The notes beneath the pieces are model-generated. The model had not been told where the DNA came from and searched no databases. It saw only the letters and a list, made by a program, of their open reading frames with translations. Shown here piece after piece: positions 18,312 through 27,229 of a stretch of 64,000 bases of DNA (its first letter is position 1; the number at the start of each line of letters is the position of its first letter). The translations under genes and the position numbers were made by a program. Where the stretch lies: contig NZ_JAPEMV010000009.1 of NCBI RefSeq assembly GCF_026342355.1, forward strand, positions 248,001-312,000. Direction: 5' to 3'. The DNA comes from Streptomyces sp. NBC_00249. GTDB taxonomy: Bacteria; Actinomycetota; Actinomycetes; Streptomycetales; Streptomycetaceae.

Positions 18312-19820
18312 TCAGGCCTGGTCGTCGATCGGGATCTGCGTCTGCCGCGGGTCCCTGCCGTTCACGGGGGTGACGGCAGGGGCCTGCGGGGCCTGCTGAG
18401 CCATCGACGCCAGCATCTGGCGGGCCATCCCCAGGCCCGCGCCGCCCATCGTGAGGGCCTTCGCGAACATCTCCGACATCCCCTCGGCCCCGTTCAGCAG
18501 CACCATGTGCTCGACGTTCCCGAAGGCTCCCGCGCCCGCCTCGACGATCGCCGGCCAGTTCTCGGCGAGCTGCTGGGCGACCACCGCCTCCTGGTTCTCC
18601 GCCAGCGCGGCGGCCCGCGCCTTGATCGCCTCGGCCTCGGCGAGACCCTTGGCCTTCGCCGCTTCCGCCGCCGCCAGGCCGTTCGCCCGCGCCGACTCGG
18701 CCTGCGCGAGCCCCTTGGCCTGGGTGGCGGCCGCCTCCGCCTCACCGCTCGCCCGGGTCGCCGTCGCGGCGGCGAGCCCGCGCGCCTCGGTGGCCTGGGC
18801 CTCGGCCGCCGCGGCCGTCTTCACCCGGGTGGCCTCGGCGGCCGCCGCGAGTTCCGTCTCCTTCGCCTTGGCCTGCGCCGCCGAGATACGGGCGTCGCGT
18901 TCGGCCTCGGCGAGGGTCCTCGTCTGGTACGCCGCCGCGTCCGCGGGCTTGCGCACGTCGACCTGGAGCTGCTGCTCCCGCCGCTGCGCCTCCAGTTCCG
19001 CGACGCGGGTCTCCTGCACGACGACCTCCTGGCGGGCGGCGGCCTCCGACAGCGGGCCCGCCTGCCGGGCGGTCGCGGCGGCCTTGTCCCGTTCGGCCTG
19101 GTAGCCGGCCTGGAGGATCTCGCTGTCGCGGGTGGCCTCCGACATGCGGGCGAACGCGGCCTGTTCGGCCTCGGTGGCCAGCCGGTTCGCCTCGGCCTGC
19201 GCGATGCGCGCGTCCCGCTGCACGGCGGCCGCGTGCGGCATCGCCAGGTTCTTGATGTACCCCGTCGGGTCCTCGATCTCGTGGATCTGGAGGGAGTCCA
19301 CGATCAGCCCGAGCTTCTCCATCTCGGTACCGCAGGCCATCCGGGTCTGCCCCGTCAGCTTCTCCCGGTCGCGGATCATGTCCTCGACCGTCAGACCGCC
19401 CACGATGGACCTCAGATGGCCGGCGAAGACGATGTGCACCCGCTCCGGCATCATCTTCTGCTGGTCCAGGAAACGGCGGGCCGCATTGGCGATGGAGACG
19501 AGGTCGTCACCGACCTTGAAGATCACCACGCCCTTGACCCGCAGCGGAATGCCCTGATGGGTGACGCAGTCCACCGACAGCTGCGTCTCGTTGAGGTCCA
19601 GCGACAGCTTCCGTACCGCCTGCACCCCCGGCAGGACCAGCGTCCCGCGCCCGGTGACGATCCGGAACCCCATGCCCTCGCCGAGGCCCTCGGTCTTGTG
19701 CGTGGAACCGGAGATGACGAGCGCCTCGTTCGGTTCGGCCACCCGCCACATGAGCTTGAACAGGCCGATCAAGGCAATGACTGCGGCGAGAACGACTCCC
19801 GCCACGACGCCGACAGACAT
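18312..19820 (-). CDS. Flotillin-like SPFH domain protein
   Basis: 502 residues. An N-terminal membrane helix (VGVVAGVVLAAVIALIGLF) precedes an SPFH/Band-7 domain from about 28 to 210 (PNEALVISG, PGVQAVRKLSLDLNETQLSV, MIRDREKLTGQTRMACGTEMEKLGLIVDSLQIHEI). A long Ala/Glu/Lys coiled coil with repeated EAxATxAxG segments runs from 220 to 400, then a C-terminal oligomerisation part. Flotillins organise ordered membrane patches. An in-frame TTG at 19826 exists, but the ATG at 19818-19820 has AGGGGG suitably placed. The NfeD-like gene upstream on the same strand supports the assignment. Confidence 0.85.
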   Translation of the reverse strand: MSVGVVAGVVLAAVIALIGLFKLMWRVAEPNEALVISGSTHKTEGLGEGMGFRIVTGRGTLVLPGVQAVRKLSLDLNETQLSVDCVTHQGIPLRVKGVVIFKVGDDLVSIANAARRFLDQQKMMPERVHIVFAGHLRSIVGGLTVEDMIRDREKLTGQTRMACGTEMEKLGLIVDSLQIHEIEDPTGYIKNLAMPHAAAVQRDARIAQAEANRLATEAEQAAFARMSEATRDSEILQAGYQAERDKAAATARQAGPLSEAAARQEVVVQETRVAELEAQRREQQLQVDVRKPADAAAYQTRTLAEAERDARISAAQAKAKETELAAAAEATRVKTAAAAEAQATEARGLAAATATRASGEAEAAATQAKGLAQAESARANGLAAAEAAKAKGLAEAEAIKARAAALAENQEAVVAQQLAENWPAIVEAGAGAFGNVEHMVLLNGAEGMSEMFAKALTMGGAGLGMARQMLASMAQQAPQAPAVTPVNGRDPRQTQIPIDDQA

Positions 19821-19967
19821 CGGCAACGCCCCCTTATCGCGGTGCCGTTCGACACCGACCGAGGGTGAGTCTGCGCCCGCGCCGCCACCGGGAGAAGTGG
19901 CGGGAACGTTCTTGTCGCCATCTTGATACGCACAGGTCGCGGCGGCATCGGCCGCCGGTGGGCGCGG

Positions 19968-20351
19968 TCAGGCGCGCAGCGCCGCCACGGCCTCCAGGAC
20001 GGTCCAGCCGTCCAGTTCCACACCCCGGCGGTCCTCCGGCCGCCAGCCCCGGGCCAGCGCCTCGTCGAGCAGGGCCCGGACGGTGCCCGGCTCGTGCAGG
20101 TTCAGGTCTCCGCCGCCGACGGTGCCCACCCCGGCGGACGAGGCCACGTACGGCCCCGGCAGGACGCGGCCCGGGCCTTCCGCGAAGACCACCGTCAGCC
20201 TGCCGCCGCCCGGGACCAGGCGCAGCCCGACGGTCTGGCGGCAGTCCGCGGCCCGGCCGTCGGGGAGCCGGCGGTGGACGTGGCGGACCTTCCACAGGAA
20301 GGTCCGGTCGCCGACGACCAGCCGGCGGGCCTTCTTCGCCTTGCGCGGCAT
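19968..20351 (-). CDS. Conserved hypothetical protein (127 aa)
   Basis: I do not recognise this family. It starts MPRKAKKARRLVVGDRTFLWKVRHVHRR, is basic, has several short beta-like stretches (VGLRLVPGGGRLTVVFA) and ends with an Asp/Glu-rich helix (RPEDRRGVELDGWTVLEAVAALRA). There is no membrane segment or signal peptide. It lies between the NfeD-like gene (11 bp away) and the SPFH gene (147 bp), all on the minus strand, so it may belong to that operon. Confidence 0.6.
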   Translation of the reverse strand: MPRKAKKARRLVVGDRTFLWKVRHVHRRLPDGRAADCRQTVGLRLVPGGGRLTVVFAEGPGRVLPGPYVASSAGVGTVGGGDLNLHEPGTVRALLDEALARGWRPEDRRGVELDGWTVLEAVAALRA

Positions 20352-20362
20352 GCCCCGGGCTC

Positions 20363-20572
20363 CTATGCGTCGTAGGCGGCCATGACGTACACGGTGCGCG
20401 GCGGCAGGTACTCGACGACCGTCACCACCGTGCCGACGGCGAGGCGGCCCTCGCCGGGCGCCGGATGGGCCAGGAAGTGTTCGGCGCCGCCCCGGATGCG
20501 GACGATGACCTCACCGACCAGCCCCGGCCCGACGGTTCCCGTGACCCGGCCGGTCAACCCCACCATGTCCAT
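20363..20572 (-). CDS. NfeD C-terminal-like OB-fold protein (short)
   Basis: 69 residues: MDMVGLTGRVTGTVGPGLVGEVIVRIRGGAEHFLAHPA, then GTVVTVVEYLPPRTVYVM. The alternation of G-x-V strands is that of the soluble OB domain at the C-terminus of NfeD/YqiJ proteins, which occur beside SPFH genes. The protease and membrane parts of full NfeD are missing. GGGGGA seven bases before the ATG at 20572 favours this start over 20587. It probably stabilises or partners the flotillin. Confidence 0.55.
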   Translation of the reverse strand: MDMVGLTGRVTGTVGPGLVGEVIVRIRGGAEHFLAHPAPGEGRLAVGTVVTVVEYLPPRTVYVMAAYDA

Positions 20573-20620
20573 GCCCGTGTCCCCCATGGGGCGAGCGTAG
20601 CCCGGGGGCTCCGGCCTGGG

Positions 20621-21544
20621 TCAGGAGTGGCCCAGATCGGCGGCCGGGAGGTCCGTCACCGGGACCGAGCCGGTGTCGGGGGCCGGGCGCAGCGGGAACT
20701 CGTCCATGGCCGTCGAGTCGAGGACCGGCGGCGCGGGCCGCGGGGTCTTCGGCATGACGGCGGCCTCCGAATGGCCGCCGCAGCCGTACGAGAGGGAGAC
20801 GAGCCGGCCGTCGGCCGGTCCGAACTCGTTCGCGCAGACACCGAAGGCCTGGCCCAGGGAGCCGCCGATGGCGACGAGGAACCCGCAGGACACGCAGGAA
20901 GCCGGGGCGGCCTGCGCCATCGGGGTCTTCGCGCCGAAGGAGTCGTCCCAGCGGTCGGCCGCGCCGTGCAGGCCGTACCGGGACAGGACCCGGGCGCGCC
21001 GCATGCCCAGCTCCTCGGCGACGGAGGTGATGGATCCGCGCGCGGGGACGACCACCCGGTCGGTGACGTCGGCGTCCTCCGCCTCGACCAGTTCGGCCAT
21101 CTCGGTGGAGACGACCGAGTTCGGCGGCGGGGCGTCCTCGTCGGACCAGCCCTGCTCCAGGCGCAGGTCGTCGGCGTCGGTGGGCAGCAGGTCGCCCGGT
21201 CCCATGTCGCCGGGGCGCAGCCGTTCGCTCCACGGCACCCACTCGGGTGCCAGCAGGGCGTCGTCGCCGGGGAGCAGCACCGTTTCGTCGAGGGTGACGT
21301 TCTTCGCGCGGGAGGCGCGGGTGACGGTCACCGCCCAGCGCCAGCCCCGGTAGCCCGGTTCCTTGCACTCGAAGAAGTGGGTGACGACCCGGTCACCCTC
21401 CGACACGGCGGAGACGTGCTCGCCGACCACACCGGGGTACGCGGCCTCCTCGGCCGCCGTACGGGCGAGCTCCACCGCCTCGGCGCACAGCCGGTCGGGG
21501 GCGGGGGTACGCGGGGTACGGCTTCGCGTCGTCGCAGCACTCAC
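20621..21544 (-). CDS. DUF3027 domain protein
   Basis: 307 residues. The N-terminal half has the DUF3027 pattern (LCAEAVELARTAAEEAAYPGVVGEHV ... RGWRWAVTVTRASRAKNVTLDETVLLPG). The second half contains cysteines in CVSCGFLVAIGGSLGQAFGVCANEF and SYGCGGHSE that could hold a metal. No catalytic signature or membrane segment is seen. The family is actinobacterial and of unknown function. It is transcribed away from the MFS gene across a 344-bp gap. Confidence 0.75.
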   Translation of the reverse strand: MSAATTRSRTPRTPAPDRLCAEAVELARTAAEEAAYPGVVGEHVSAVSEGDRVVTHFFECKEPGYRGWRWAVTVTRASRAKNVTLDETVLLPGDDALLAPEWVPWSERLRPGDMGPGDLLPTDADDLRLEQGWSDEDAPPPNSVVSTEMAELVEAEDADVTDRVVVPARGSITSVAEELGMRRARVLSRYGLHGAADRWDDSFGAKTPMAQAAPASCVSCGFLVAIGGSLGQAFGVCANEFGPADGRLVSLSYGCGGHSEAAVMPKTPRPAPPVLDSTAMDEFPLRPAPDTGSVPVTDLPAADLGHS

Positions 21545-21888
21545 AGGTCTCGTTCTCTCCTACGCCGTCTCACGAGTGCGCCGTCCGTACTGTCGTCCAC
21601 AACGACCCGTCGGTCCCGTCCGTACGTAGCGCGGGCGGAGCGGACCAGAGGGCCGCGTCGACGTCCGCGCCCGATCGGACTCCGGGCGCACCTACCTGCG
21701 ATCCATTCTGCGGGATCGCGAAGAGGCGCGCGGCCAAGAGCAACCGCCGGTGGCGCGCTACGCACGCTACCTCCTCTTACGGCTTCGGCCCACATGCGAG
21801 GTCCGATTCGCGGACAACGGACGACCCCGGCGCGGCCCCGGACGTGCCGGGAGGGGTCCGGGAGGGCCGGGTGGGGCACTATGGCCAC
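21545..21888. other. Divergent promoter region, DUF3027 / MFS
   Basis: No gene supported. It contains short AT-richer blocks (21590-21640, 21715-21790) that could hold the two divergent promoters, and GGAGGG at 21861-21866 just before alternative MFS starts. No clear operator palindrome was found. Confidence 0.4.
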
Positions 21889-23247
21889 GTGGCACCCGTA
21901 CGGTCGTCCGCCGACGGCTCGGGACCGGCCAGGCGGGCCGGCCGGGCTGTCGGGCGCGCCCTGCACCTGCCGTTCACCGGTACGGCACGCGGGATCCGCC
22001 GGGCCACGCACGCCCACGGGGCGGGCGAGTCGGGCCTCGGCCGGCTGATCGAACTGCACGCCATCAACGGCGCCGGCGATGTGATGATCACGGTGGCGCT
22101 GGCCTCGACGGTGTTCTTCTCCGTCCCCACGGACGAGGCACGCGGACGGGTGGCCCTGTACCTGGCCATCACCATGGCCCCCTTCACCCTGCTGGCCCCC
22201 GTGATCGGTCCGCTCCTGGACCGGCTGCCGCACGGGCGGCGGGCCGCGATGGCCTGCGCGATGCTCGCGCGGGCGCTGCTGGCGCTGATGATGTCGGGCG
22301 CGGTGGCCACGGGCGGGCTGGAGCTGTACCCGGCGGCGCTGGGCGTGCTGGTCGCGTCGAAGGCGTACGGCGTCGTGCGCAGCGCGGTCGTGCCGCGGCT
22401 GCTCCCGCCGAAGTTCTCACTCGTCAAGGCGAACTCCCGGGTGACGCTCGCCGGACTCCTCGCCACGGGCGCCGCCGCGCCCGTCGCGGCCGGGCTGCAC
22501 ACGATCGGGCCGCCGTGGCCGCTGTACGGGGCCTGCGCGATCTTCGTGTGGGGGACGTTCGCGGCGTTCCAGCTGCCGCACAAGGTCGACGAGGCCAAGG
22601 GCGAACGGCGGGCCCGGCTGTCCACCCACGAGGCGCACTCGAAACGGCCCGGACTGCGGACGGTGAGCCGCTCGGTGCTGTGCGGGCTCCTCGCCAACGC
22701 GGCGATGCGCGGACTGTCCGGGTTCCTGATCTTCTTCCTGGCGTTCCTGCTGCGCGAGCACCCGCTCCCCGGGCAGAGCGCGGCCGTGTCCCTGGGCATC
22801 GTCGGGGTCTCGGCGGGCGTCGGCAACGCGTGCGGGACGGCGGTCGGCGCGTGGCTGCGGGCGCGGGCCCCGGAGGCCATCGTCGCGGCCGTCCTGTGCA
22901 CGACGCTCGCGGTGGCGGTGGTCGCGGCGGTGTTCTTCAGCGGGGCGATGATGGCCGTCCTCGGCGCGACGGCGGGCTTCTGCCAGGCCCTGGCGAAACT
23001 GTCCCTCGACGCGATGATCCAGCGGGACGTGCCGGAGGCCGTCCGCACGTCGGCGTTCGCCCGATCGGAGACCCTGCTGCAGGTGGCGTGGGTGCTGGGC
23101 GGGGCGATCGGCATCGCGCTGCCGCTGAACGGGGTACTGGGGATGGCCGTCGCCGCGGCCATCGTCGCCCTCGGCACCCTCATGGCCCTCCGCGGCGTCC
23201 TTGCGCCCCCGCGCCGCCACCCGTCGTCCCGCCCCCGCGTGGCCTGA
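21889..23247 (+). CDS. MFS-type membrane protein
   Basis: A 452-residue polytopic protein. It has an Arg-rich cytoplasmic leader, then LIELHAINGAGDVMITVALASTVFFSVPTDEARGRVALYL and about twelve hydrophobic helices, with GPLLDRLPHGRRAAM as the MFS-like loop 2-3. It is probably an exporter; the substrate is unknown. Start choice is uncertain: GTG 21889 gives MAPVRSSADGSG, which resembles homologues I remember. GTG 21871 has GGAGG five bases upstream, and the frame is open from 21844. Confidence 0.75.
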   Translation: MAPVRSSADGSGPARRAGRAVGRALHLPFTGTARGIRRATHAHGAGESGLGRLIELHAINGAGDVMITVALASTVFFSVPTDEARGRVALYLAITMAPFTLLAPVIGPLLDRLPHGRRAAMACAMLARALLALMMSGAVATGGLELYPAALGVLVASKAYGVVRSAVVPRLLPPKFSLVKANSRVTLAGLLATGAAAPVAAGLHTIGPPWPLYGACAIFVWGTFAAFQLPHKVDEAKGERRARLSTHEAHSKRPGLRTVSRSVLCGLLANAAMRGLSGFLIFFLAFLLREHPLPGQSAAVSLGIVGVSAGVGNACGTAVGAWLRARAPEAIVAAVLCTTLAVAVVAAVFFSGAMMAVLGATAGFCQALAKLSLDAMIQRDVPEAVRTSAFARSETLLQVAWVLGGAIGIALPLNGVLGMAVAAAIVALGTLMALRGVLAPPRRHPSSRPRVA

Positions 23248-23578
23248 GCCGGCGTTTCCGCTGCGCGGGGCGGAGTCCCCGACCCGCCCTTCCACCGTTC
23301 CCTGGGGCTCCGCCCCGGACCTCGCGCCTCAAACGCCGGCGGGGCCGGAGATGCCCTCCGGGCACCCCAGCCAGCACCCGAACGGCTACGGCGGCCAGAA
23401 TCCAGCCCCGCCGGCGTTTGAGGCGCGGGGGTCCGGGGGCTGGCCCCCGGCAGCGGACCTGCGGACGAACGGCCGCGCCGGCCGCATCCGGGACCGAACC
23501 GCCCGGCAAGGGCAACGGCGGCGCACCCGAGGACCCCCGTGCGGCGCACCCGGCGGGTGGCCCGATAGCCTTCGGCTC
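23248..23578. repeat. Interspersed palindromic repeat copy (GTTTGAGGCG type)
   Basis: No gene in this 331-bp gap. Inverted arms at about 23323-23349 (GCGCCTCAAACGCCGGCGGG) and 23401-23429 (CCGCCGGCGTTTGAGGCGCG) flank about 50 bp, followed by the small palindrome GGGGGCTGGCCCCC. The same unit recurs near 27.4, 31.1 and 37.3 kb. Confidence 0.65.
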
Positions 23579-24070
23579 ATGACCGCACCGCTTTTCCCGG
23601 GTAGGGCCCGCCGCAGCGTCGCGGCCCTCGGAGCCGTGTCCGCCGGGCTCCTCCTCCTGTCCGCCTGCGACAAGCCGACGCCCCTCGCGACGGTGACCGT
23701 CGGCAGCTCCTCGGTGTCCTCGGAGGCCGACTGCCGCCCCGAGGGCGGCAAGGACCTCGCCATGGACCGCCTCCAGGAGTGCCTGACGGGCCTCAAGGAC
23801 GCCAAGACCATCGACTACGCCCGCGGCGACACCCTGCGCCTCGGTGTCGAGCCGGAGATCGTCGAGGACGGCAAGAAGTGGCAGGCCGTGCTCGACGGCC
23901 AGCCGATCACCGAGCCCTCCGCCAACACGTACCGCAGCTTCCAGGGCGCCGACGTCTTCGCGACCGGCGGCCAGGGCGAGGCCCCCGCCTCGAAGATGCT
24001 CGGTTTCGTGCAGGTCGGCGAGGACGGCAAGCCGCTCGCCGTCTGGTCCTTCAAGCTCAAGCTCAAGTAA
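23579..24070 (+). CDS. DUF2771 family lipoprotein
   Basis: 163 residues. The signal peptide ends in a lipobox (LLLLSAC, Cys about residue 29), so it is exported and lipid-anchored. The mature part has no recognised catalytic motif. It reads DCRPEGGKDLAMDRLQEC with a likely disulfide pair, then VEPEIVEDGKKWQAVLDGQ. ATG 23579-23581 is the only start giving a normal signal peptide. mqnB starts 11 bp after its stop, so it may be read with the menaquinone genes. Confidence 0.75.
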   Translation: MTAPLFPGRARRSVAALGAVSAGLLLLSACDKPTPLATVTVGSSSVSSEADCRPEGGKDLAMDRLQECLTGLKDAKTIDYARGDTLRLGVEPEIVEDGKKWQAVLDGQPITEPSANTYRSFQGADVFATGGQGEAPASKMLGFVQVGEDGKPLAVWSFKLKLK

Positions 24071-24080
24071 GCAGCGCACC

Positions 24081-24806
24081 GTGCGCGCGCTCGTCGTGAC
24101 CGCGGTGGCCGTGGAGGCCGACTCCGTGGCCGCCGGTCTCACCCCTCATCCGGACCCGGTCGCGTCCGAGCCGCGCACACTCCGCGGCGGGTACCTCATC
24201 ACCCGCCGCGACCTGCCCGGCCTCGCCGCCGACGTGCTCGTCGGCGGTGTCGGCCCGGCCGCCGCCGCGGCCGCGACGGCCACCGCGCTCGCGCTGGCCG
24301 ACTACTCCCTCGTCATCTCCGCCGGCATCGGCGGCGGGTTCGCGCCCGCCGCCCCGCTCGGCTCGCTCGTGGTGGCCGACGCGCTCGTCGCCGCCGACCT
24401 GGGCGCACAGACCCCGGAGGGTTTCCTCCCGGTCCAGGAGCTCGGCTTCGGCCGCGGCGTGCACCTGCCGCCCGCCGAGCTGGCCGCCCGCGCCGCCGAG
24501 GCGACCGGCGCACTGCTCGCTCCCGTCCTCACCGTCTCCACCGTCACCGGCAGCGCCGCCCGCGCCGCCGAGCTCGCCGCCCGGCATCCGCTCGCCGGGG
24601 CCGAGGCGATGGAGGGCTTCGGGGTGGCGGAGGCGGCCGCCGCGTACGGGCTGCCCGTACTGGAGATCCGCGCCGTGTCCAACGCCGTCGGTCCCCGTGA
24701 CCGGGCCGCCTGGCGGATCGGGGACGCGCTCGGCGCCCTGACCGCCGGATTCCGCGCCCTGGGACCCGTACTCGTCAACTGGGGAGAACGACATGAGCAC
24801 CGGTGA
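24081..24806 (+). CDS. mqnB: Futalosine hydrolase
   Basis: 241 residues, nucleoside-phosphorylase fold. It removes the base from futalosine (or aminodeoxyfutalosine) to give dehypoxanthine futalosine in the menaquinone futalosine pathway. Visible are VVTAVAVEADSVAAGL at the start, GVGPAAAAAATATALA, SAGIGGGF and the specificity segment AEAMEGFGVAEAAAAYGLPVLEIRAVSN. GTG start. Its end overlaps mqnD by 14 bp, so the two are translationally coupled. Confidence 0.9.
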   Translation: MRALVVTAVAVEADSVAAGLTPHPDPVASEPRTLRGGYLITRRDLPGLAADVLVGGVGPAAAAAATATALALADYSLVISAGIGGGFAPAAPLGSLVVADALVAADLGAQTPEGFLPVQELGFGRGVHLPPAELAARAAEATGALLAPVLTVSTVTGSAARAAELAARHPLAGAEAMEGFGVAEAAAAYGLPVLEIRAVSNAVGPRDRAAWRIGDALGALTAGFRALGPVLVNWGERHEHR

Positions 24807-25662
24807 ACGGCTCCGCATCGCCTACTCGCCCTGCCCGAACGACACGTTCGTGTTCGACGCCTGGGCGCACGGCCGCGTCCCCGGCGCGCCCGCCCTCGAC
24901 GTGACCTTCGCCGACATCGACATCACCAACGGCATGGCCGAGCGCGGCGAGCTGGACGTGCTGAAGGTGTCCTACGCCGTCCTCCCCTGGGTCCTGGAGG
25001 AGTACGCGCTGCTGCCCTGCGGCGGGGCCCTGGGGCGCGGCTGCGGCCCGCTTGTGCTTGTAAAAGATCGCGGCCTGACGCGGGAGCCGGGCCTGGACCT
25101 GACCGGCCGGACGGTGGCGGTGCCGAGCGAACGCTCCACCGCCTACCTGCTGTTCCGGCTGTGGGCGGCGGACGTGCTGCCGCAGGGCGTCGGCAAGGTG
25201 GTGGTGCTGCCGTTCCACGAGATCATGCCGGCGGTACGGGACGGGCGGGTGGACGCCGGACTGGTCATCCACGAAGCCCGGTTCACCTATCAGGACTACG
25301 GGCTGCACTGCCTGGCCGACATGGGCGAGCACTGGGAGTCCACGACCGGCCTGCCGATCCCGCTCGGCGCGATCATCGCGAAGCGCTCGCTGGGCGAGGA
25401 CACGCTGCGCGCGCTGGCCGAGTCGGCCCGTACGTCGGTCCGGATGGCCTGGGAGGACCCGGAGGCGTCCCGGCCGTACGTACGCGCCCACGCGCAGGAG
25501 CTGGACCCGGCGGTCGCCGACCAGCACATCGGGCTGTACGTCAACGAGTTCACCGCGGACCTCGGCGACGACGGCTACGCGGCCGTCCGCGGGCTGCTGA
25601 CCAGGGCCGCGGCCGAGGGACTGGTTCCGGCCATCGGACCGGACGCGCTGCGCTTCCCCTGA
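24793..25662 (+). CDS. mqnD: 1,4-dihydroxy-6-naphthoate synthase
   Basis: A 289-residue periplasmic-binding-protein-like fold enzyme. It turns cyclic dehypoxanthine futalosine into 1,4-dihydroxy-6-naphthoate. The signature SPCPNDTFVFDAWAHG at residues 12-27 and VSYAVLPWVLEEYALLPCGGALGRG are those of MqnD, with IHEARFTYQDYGLHCLADMG in the second lobe. ATG 24793 overlaps mqnB. A short run of A/T-ending codons at 25051-25068 (encoding LVLVKD) is atypical for the gene. mqnA, C and E are not in the window. Confidence 0.92.
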   Translation: MSTGERLRIAYSPCPNDTFVFDAWAHGRVPGAPALDVTFADIDITNGMAERGELDVLKVSYAVLPWVLEEYALLPCGGALGRGCGPLVLVKDRGLTREPGLDLTGRTVAVPSERSTAYLLFRLWAADVLPQGVGKVVVLPFHEIMPAVRDGRVDAGLVIHEARFTYQDYGLHCLADMGEHWESTTGLPIPLGAIIAKRSLGEDTLRALAESARTSVRMAWEDPEASRPYVRAHAQELDPAVADQHIGLYVNEFTADLGDDGYAAVRGLLTRAAAEGLVPAIGPDALRFP

Positions 25663-25692
25663 CCTTCCCCCGGCCCCGTCGGCCCCACGCGC

Positions 25693-25728
25693 CGGTGCCC
25701 CGCGGCTCGTTCGAGCGGCGGGGCACCG
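25693..25728. terminator. Bidirectional terminator, mqnD / cold-shock gene
   Basis: Stem CGGTGCCCCGC (25693-25703) pairs with GCGGGGCACCG (25718-25728). An inner stem GCTCG-TT-CGAGC closes it, so almost the whole 36 nt are paired. It lies between two convergent genes. Confidence 0.75.
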
Positions 25729-25742
25729 GGGCGGACCGTGCG

Positions 25743-26126
25743 TCAGACGTCGAGCTGGTCGGCGACCGCGCGCAGCAGGCCGGCGATCTTCGTGCCGTGC
25801 ACCTTGTCGGGGTAGCGGCCGCGCTCCAGCATCGGGGTGATGTTCTCCAGCAGGGTCGTCAGGTCCTGCACGATCGAGGCGAGCTCGTCGGGCTTGCGGC
25901 GCTGGGCGGCCGCGACCGAGGGCGCCGGATCCAGCACCGTCACCGAAAGTGCCTGGTCACCGCGCTGTCCCGCGACGACACCGAACTCGACGCGCTGGCC
26001 GGGCTTGAGAGCGTCGACCCCGTCCGGGAGTACCGACGAGTGGACGAAGACGTCTCCGCCGTCGTCGCGGGAGAGAAAGCCGAAGCCCTTCTCGCTGTTG
26101 AACCACTTGACCTTGCCGGTAGGCAC
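25743..26126 (-). CDS. Cold-shock domain protein with C-terminal extension
   Basis: 127 residues. Residues 1-67 are a CspA-type OB fold with RNP1 KGFGFLSR and RNP2 DVFVHSSV. Residues 68-127 add a helical tail (PDELASIVQDLTTLLENITPML) not found in 67-residue CspA. It binds single-stranded nucleic acid in the cytosol; the tail may mediate oligomerisation. Monocistronic, convergent with mqnD. Confidence 0.85.
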   Translation of the reverse strand: MPTGKVKWFNSEKGFGFLSRDDGGDVFVHSSVLPDGVDALKPGQRVEFGVVAGQRGDQALSVTVLDPAPSVAAAQRRKPDELASIVQDLTTLLENITPMLERGRYPDKVHGTKIAGLLRAVADQLDV

Positions 26127-26327
26127 GTCCGTCCTCTGTCCTTGTACTCGTCGGGTCCGGTGGGCCGGGATGAACGGCTCCGGATAGCAGTGCAGCGGGT
26201 CCTCCGACCCGCTTCCTCCAGGCTAATGGTCCAGAAACGGGTGACAAGACGTTCCCCGGTCCTTCCCGGGGTACCTCCGTCGGTCACTCCCGCTTCACCG
26301 CATCGGCCATGGAACTACCCTGGTGGG

Positions 26328-26582
26328 GTGACTGTTACTCCTCACCCCGACGAAGCGCGGCCCGGCGACGGACTCGTCAAGGCCGGCGGCATCGTGTTCA
26401 TCGCCGGCGCCGTGGCGACCCTCGCGACGATGGCCCCGCTGTTCCTGGGCACCGACCCGTTCCCGTCGTACGCGTGGGCCGTGTGCATGCTGATGGGCGT
26501 CGGATTCGCCATCTCGGCCGCGGGCGTGCTGCGGTCGGCCTCCGCGCAGCGGAAGGCGGCCCGGGCCTCGCAGGCCACCTGA
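26328..26582 (+). CDS. Two-helix small membrane protein (84 aa)
   Basis: GTG start giving TVTPHPDEARPGDGLVKAGG, then two hydrophobic helices (IVFIAGAVATLATMAPLFL and YAWAVCMLMGVGFAISAAGVL) and a basic tail. TACCCT at 26315-26320 could be a -10 box for a nearly leaderless message. Third positions are G/C-rich, and the opposite strand is the cold-shock promoter. Function unknown. It converges with the HAD gene after only 5 bp. Confidence 0.65.
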   Translation: MTVTPHPDEARPGDGLVKAGGIVFIAGAVATLATMAPLFLGTDPFPSYAWAVCMLMGVGFAISAAGVLRSASAQRKAARASQAT

Positions 26583-26587
26583 GCCTG

Positions 26588-27229
26588 CTACACCGGGCGC
26601 GCGGCCACGTACTCCTCGAGCCAGGCCGGCAGCGCGGTGAGGTCCTGCAGGACCACGTCCGCGCCCGCCGCGCGCAGCTCGGGCTCCGGGCACGGGCCGG
26701 TCGGCACGACCACCGACAGCGCGCCGGCCGTCCGCGCCCCGCGGACGTCTCCGACGTGGTCGCCGACGTACACCTGGGCCTCGTACTCGCGCAGGGCGCC
26801 GGCCTTGGCCTCCGCCCACAGCCAGCCGATGACGGCGTCGGGCTCGATGCCGAGGTGCGCGAGGTGCAGGCGGGCGTTCGGCTCGTGCTTGGCGGTGACG
26901 ACGATGGCCCGCCCGCCGAGCGCCTGGACGGCCGCGACGGCCTCACGGGCGCCGGGCATCGCCGGGGTCGGCTCGATGGCGTACGTGGGATAGATCTCCC
27001 GGTAGCGGTCCGCCATCGCCGGGATCTCCTCGGCGGGGAACCAGTGCGCGAGCTCCTCGTCCAGCGGGGGGCCGAGCCGGGTGACGGCCTCGTCGGCGTC
27101 GATGAACGTACCCGTCTCTGCGGAAAGGGCCTGGTAGGCGGCCTTGATTCCGGGGCGGGAGTCGATGAGCGTCATGTCGAGGTCGAACCCGACGGTCAAC
27201 AGCGGGGCGGCGGCGGTATCGGAACTCAT
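26588..27229 (-). CDS. HAD-family hydrolase (phosphoglycolate-phosphatase-like)
   Basis: 213 residues. Motif I is GFDLDMTLIDSR, with Met in place of the common Gly, motif II VVTAKHE, motif III Lys in EAKAGAL, and motif IV YVGDHVGDVRGA. A helical cap lies at about 25-95. It is a cytosolic phosphatase; the nearest well-known relatives act on phosphoglycolate or small sugar phosphates, but the substrate is open. Confidence 0.8.
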   Translation of the reverse strand: MSSDTAAAPLLTVGFDLDMTLIDSRPGIKAAYQALSAETGTFIDADEAVTRLGPPLDEELAHWFPAEEIPAMADRYREIYPTYAIEPTPAMPGAREAVAAVQALGGRAIVVTAKHEPNARLHLAHLGIEPDAVIGWLWAEAKAGALREYEAQVYVGDHVGDVRGARTAGALSVVVPTGPCPEPELRAAGADVVLQDLTALPAWLEEYVAARPV

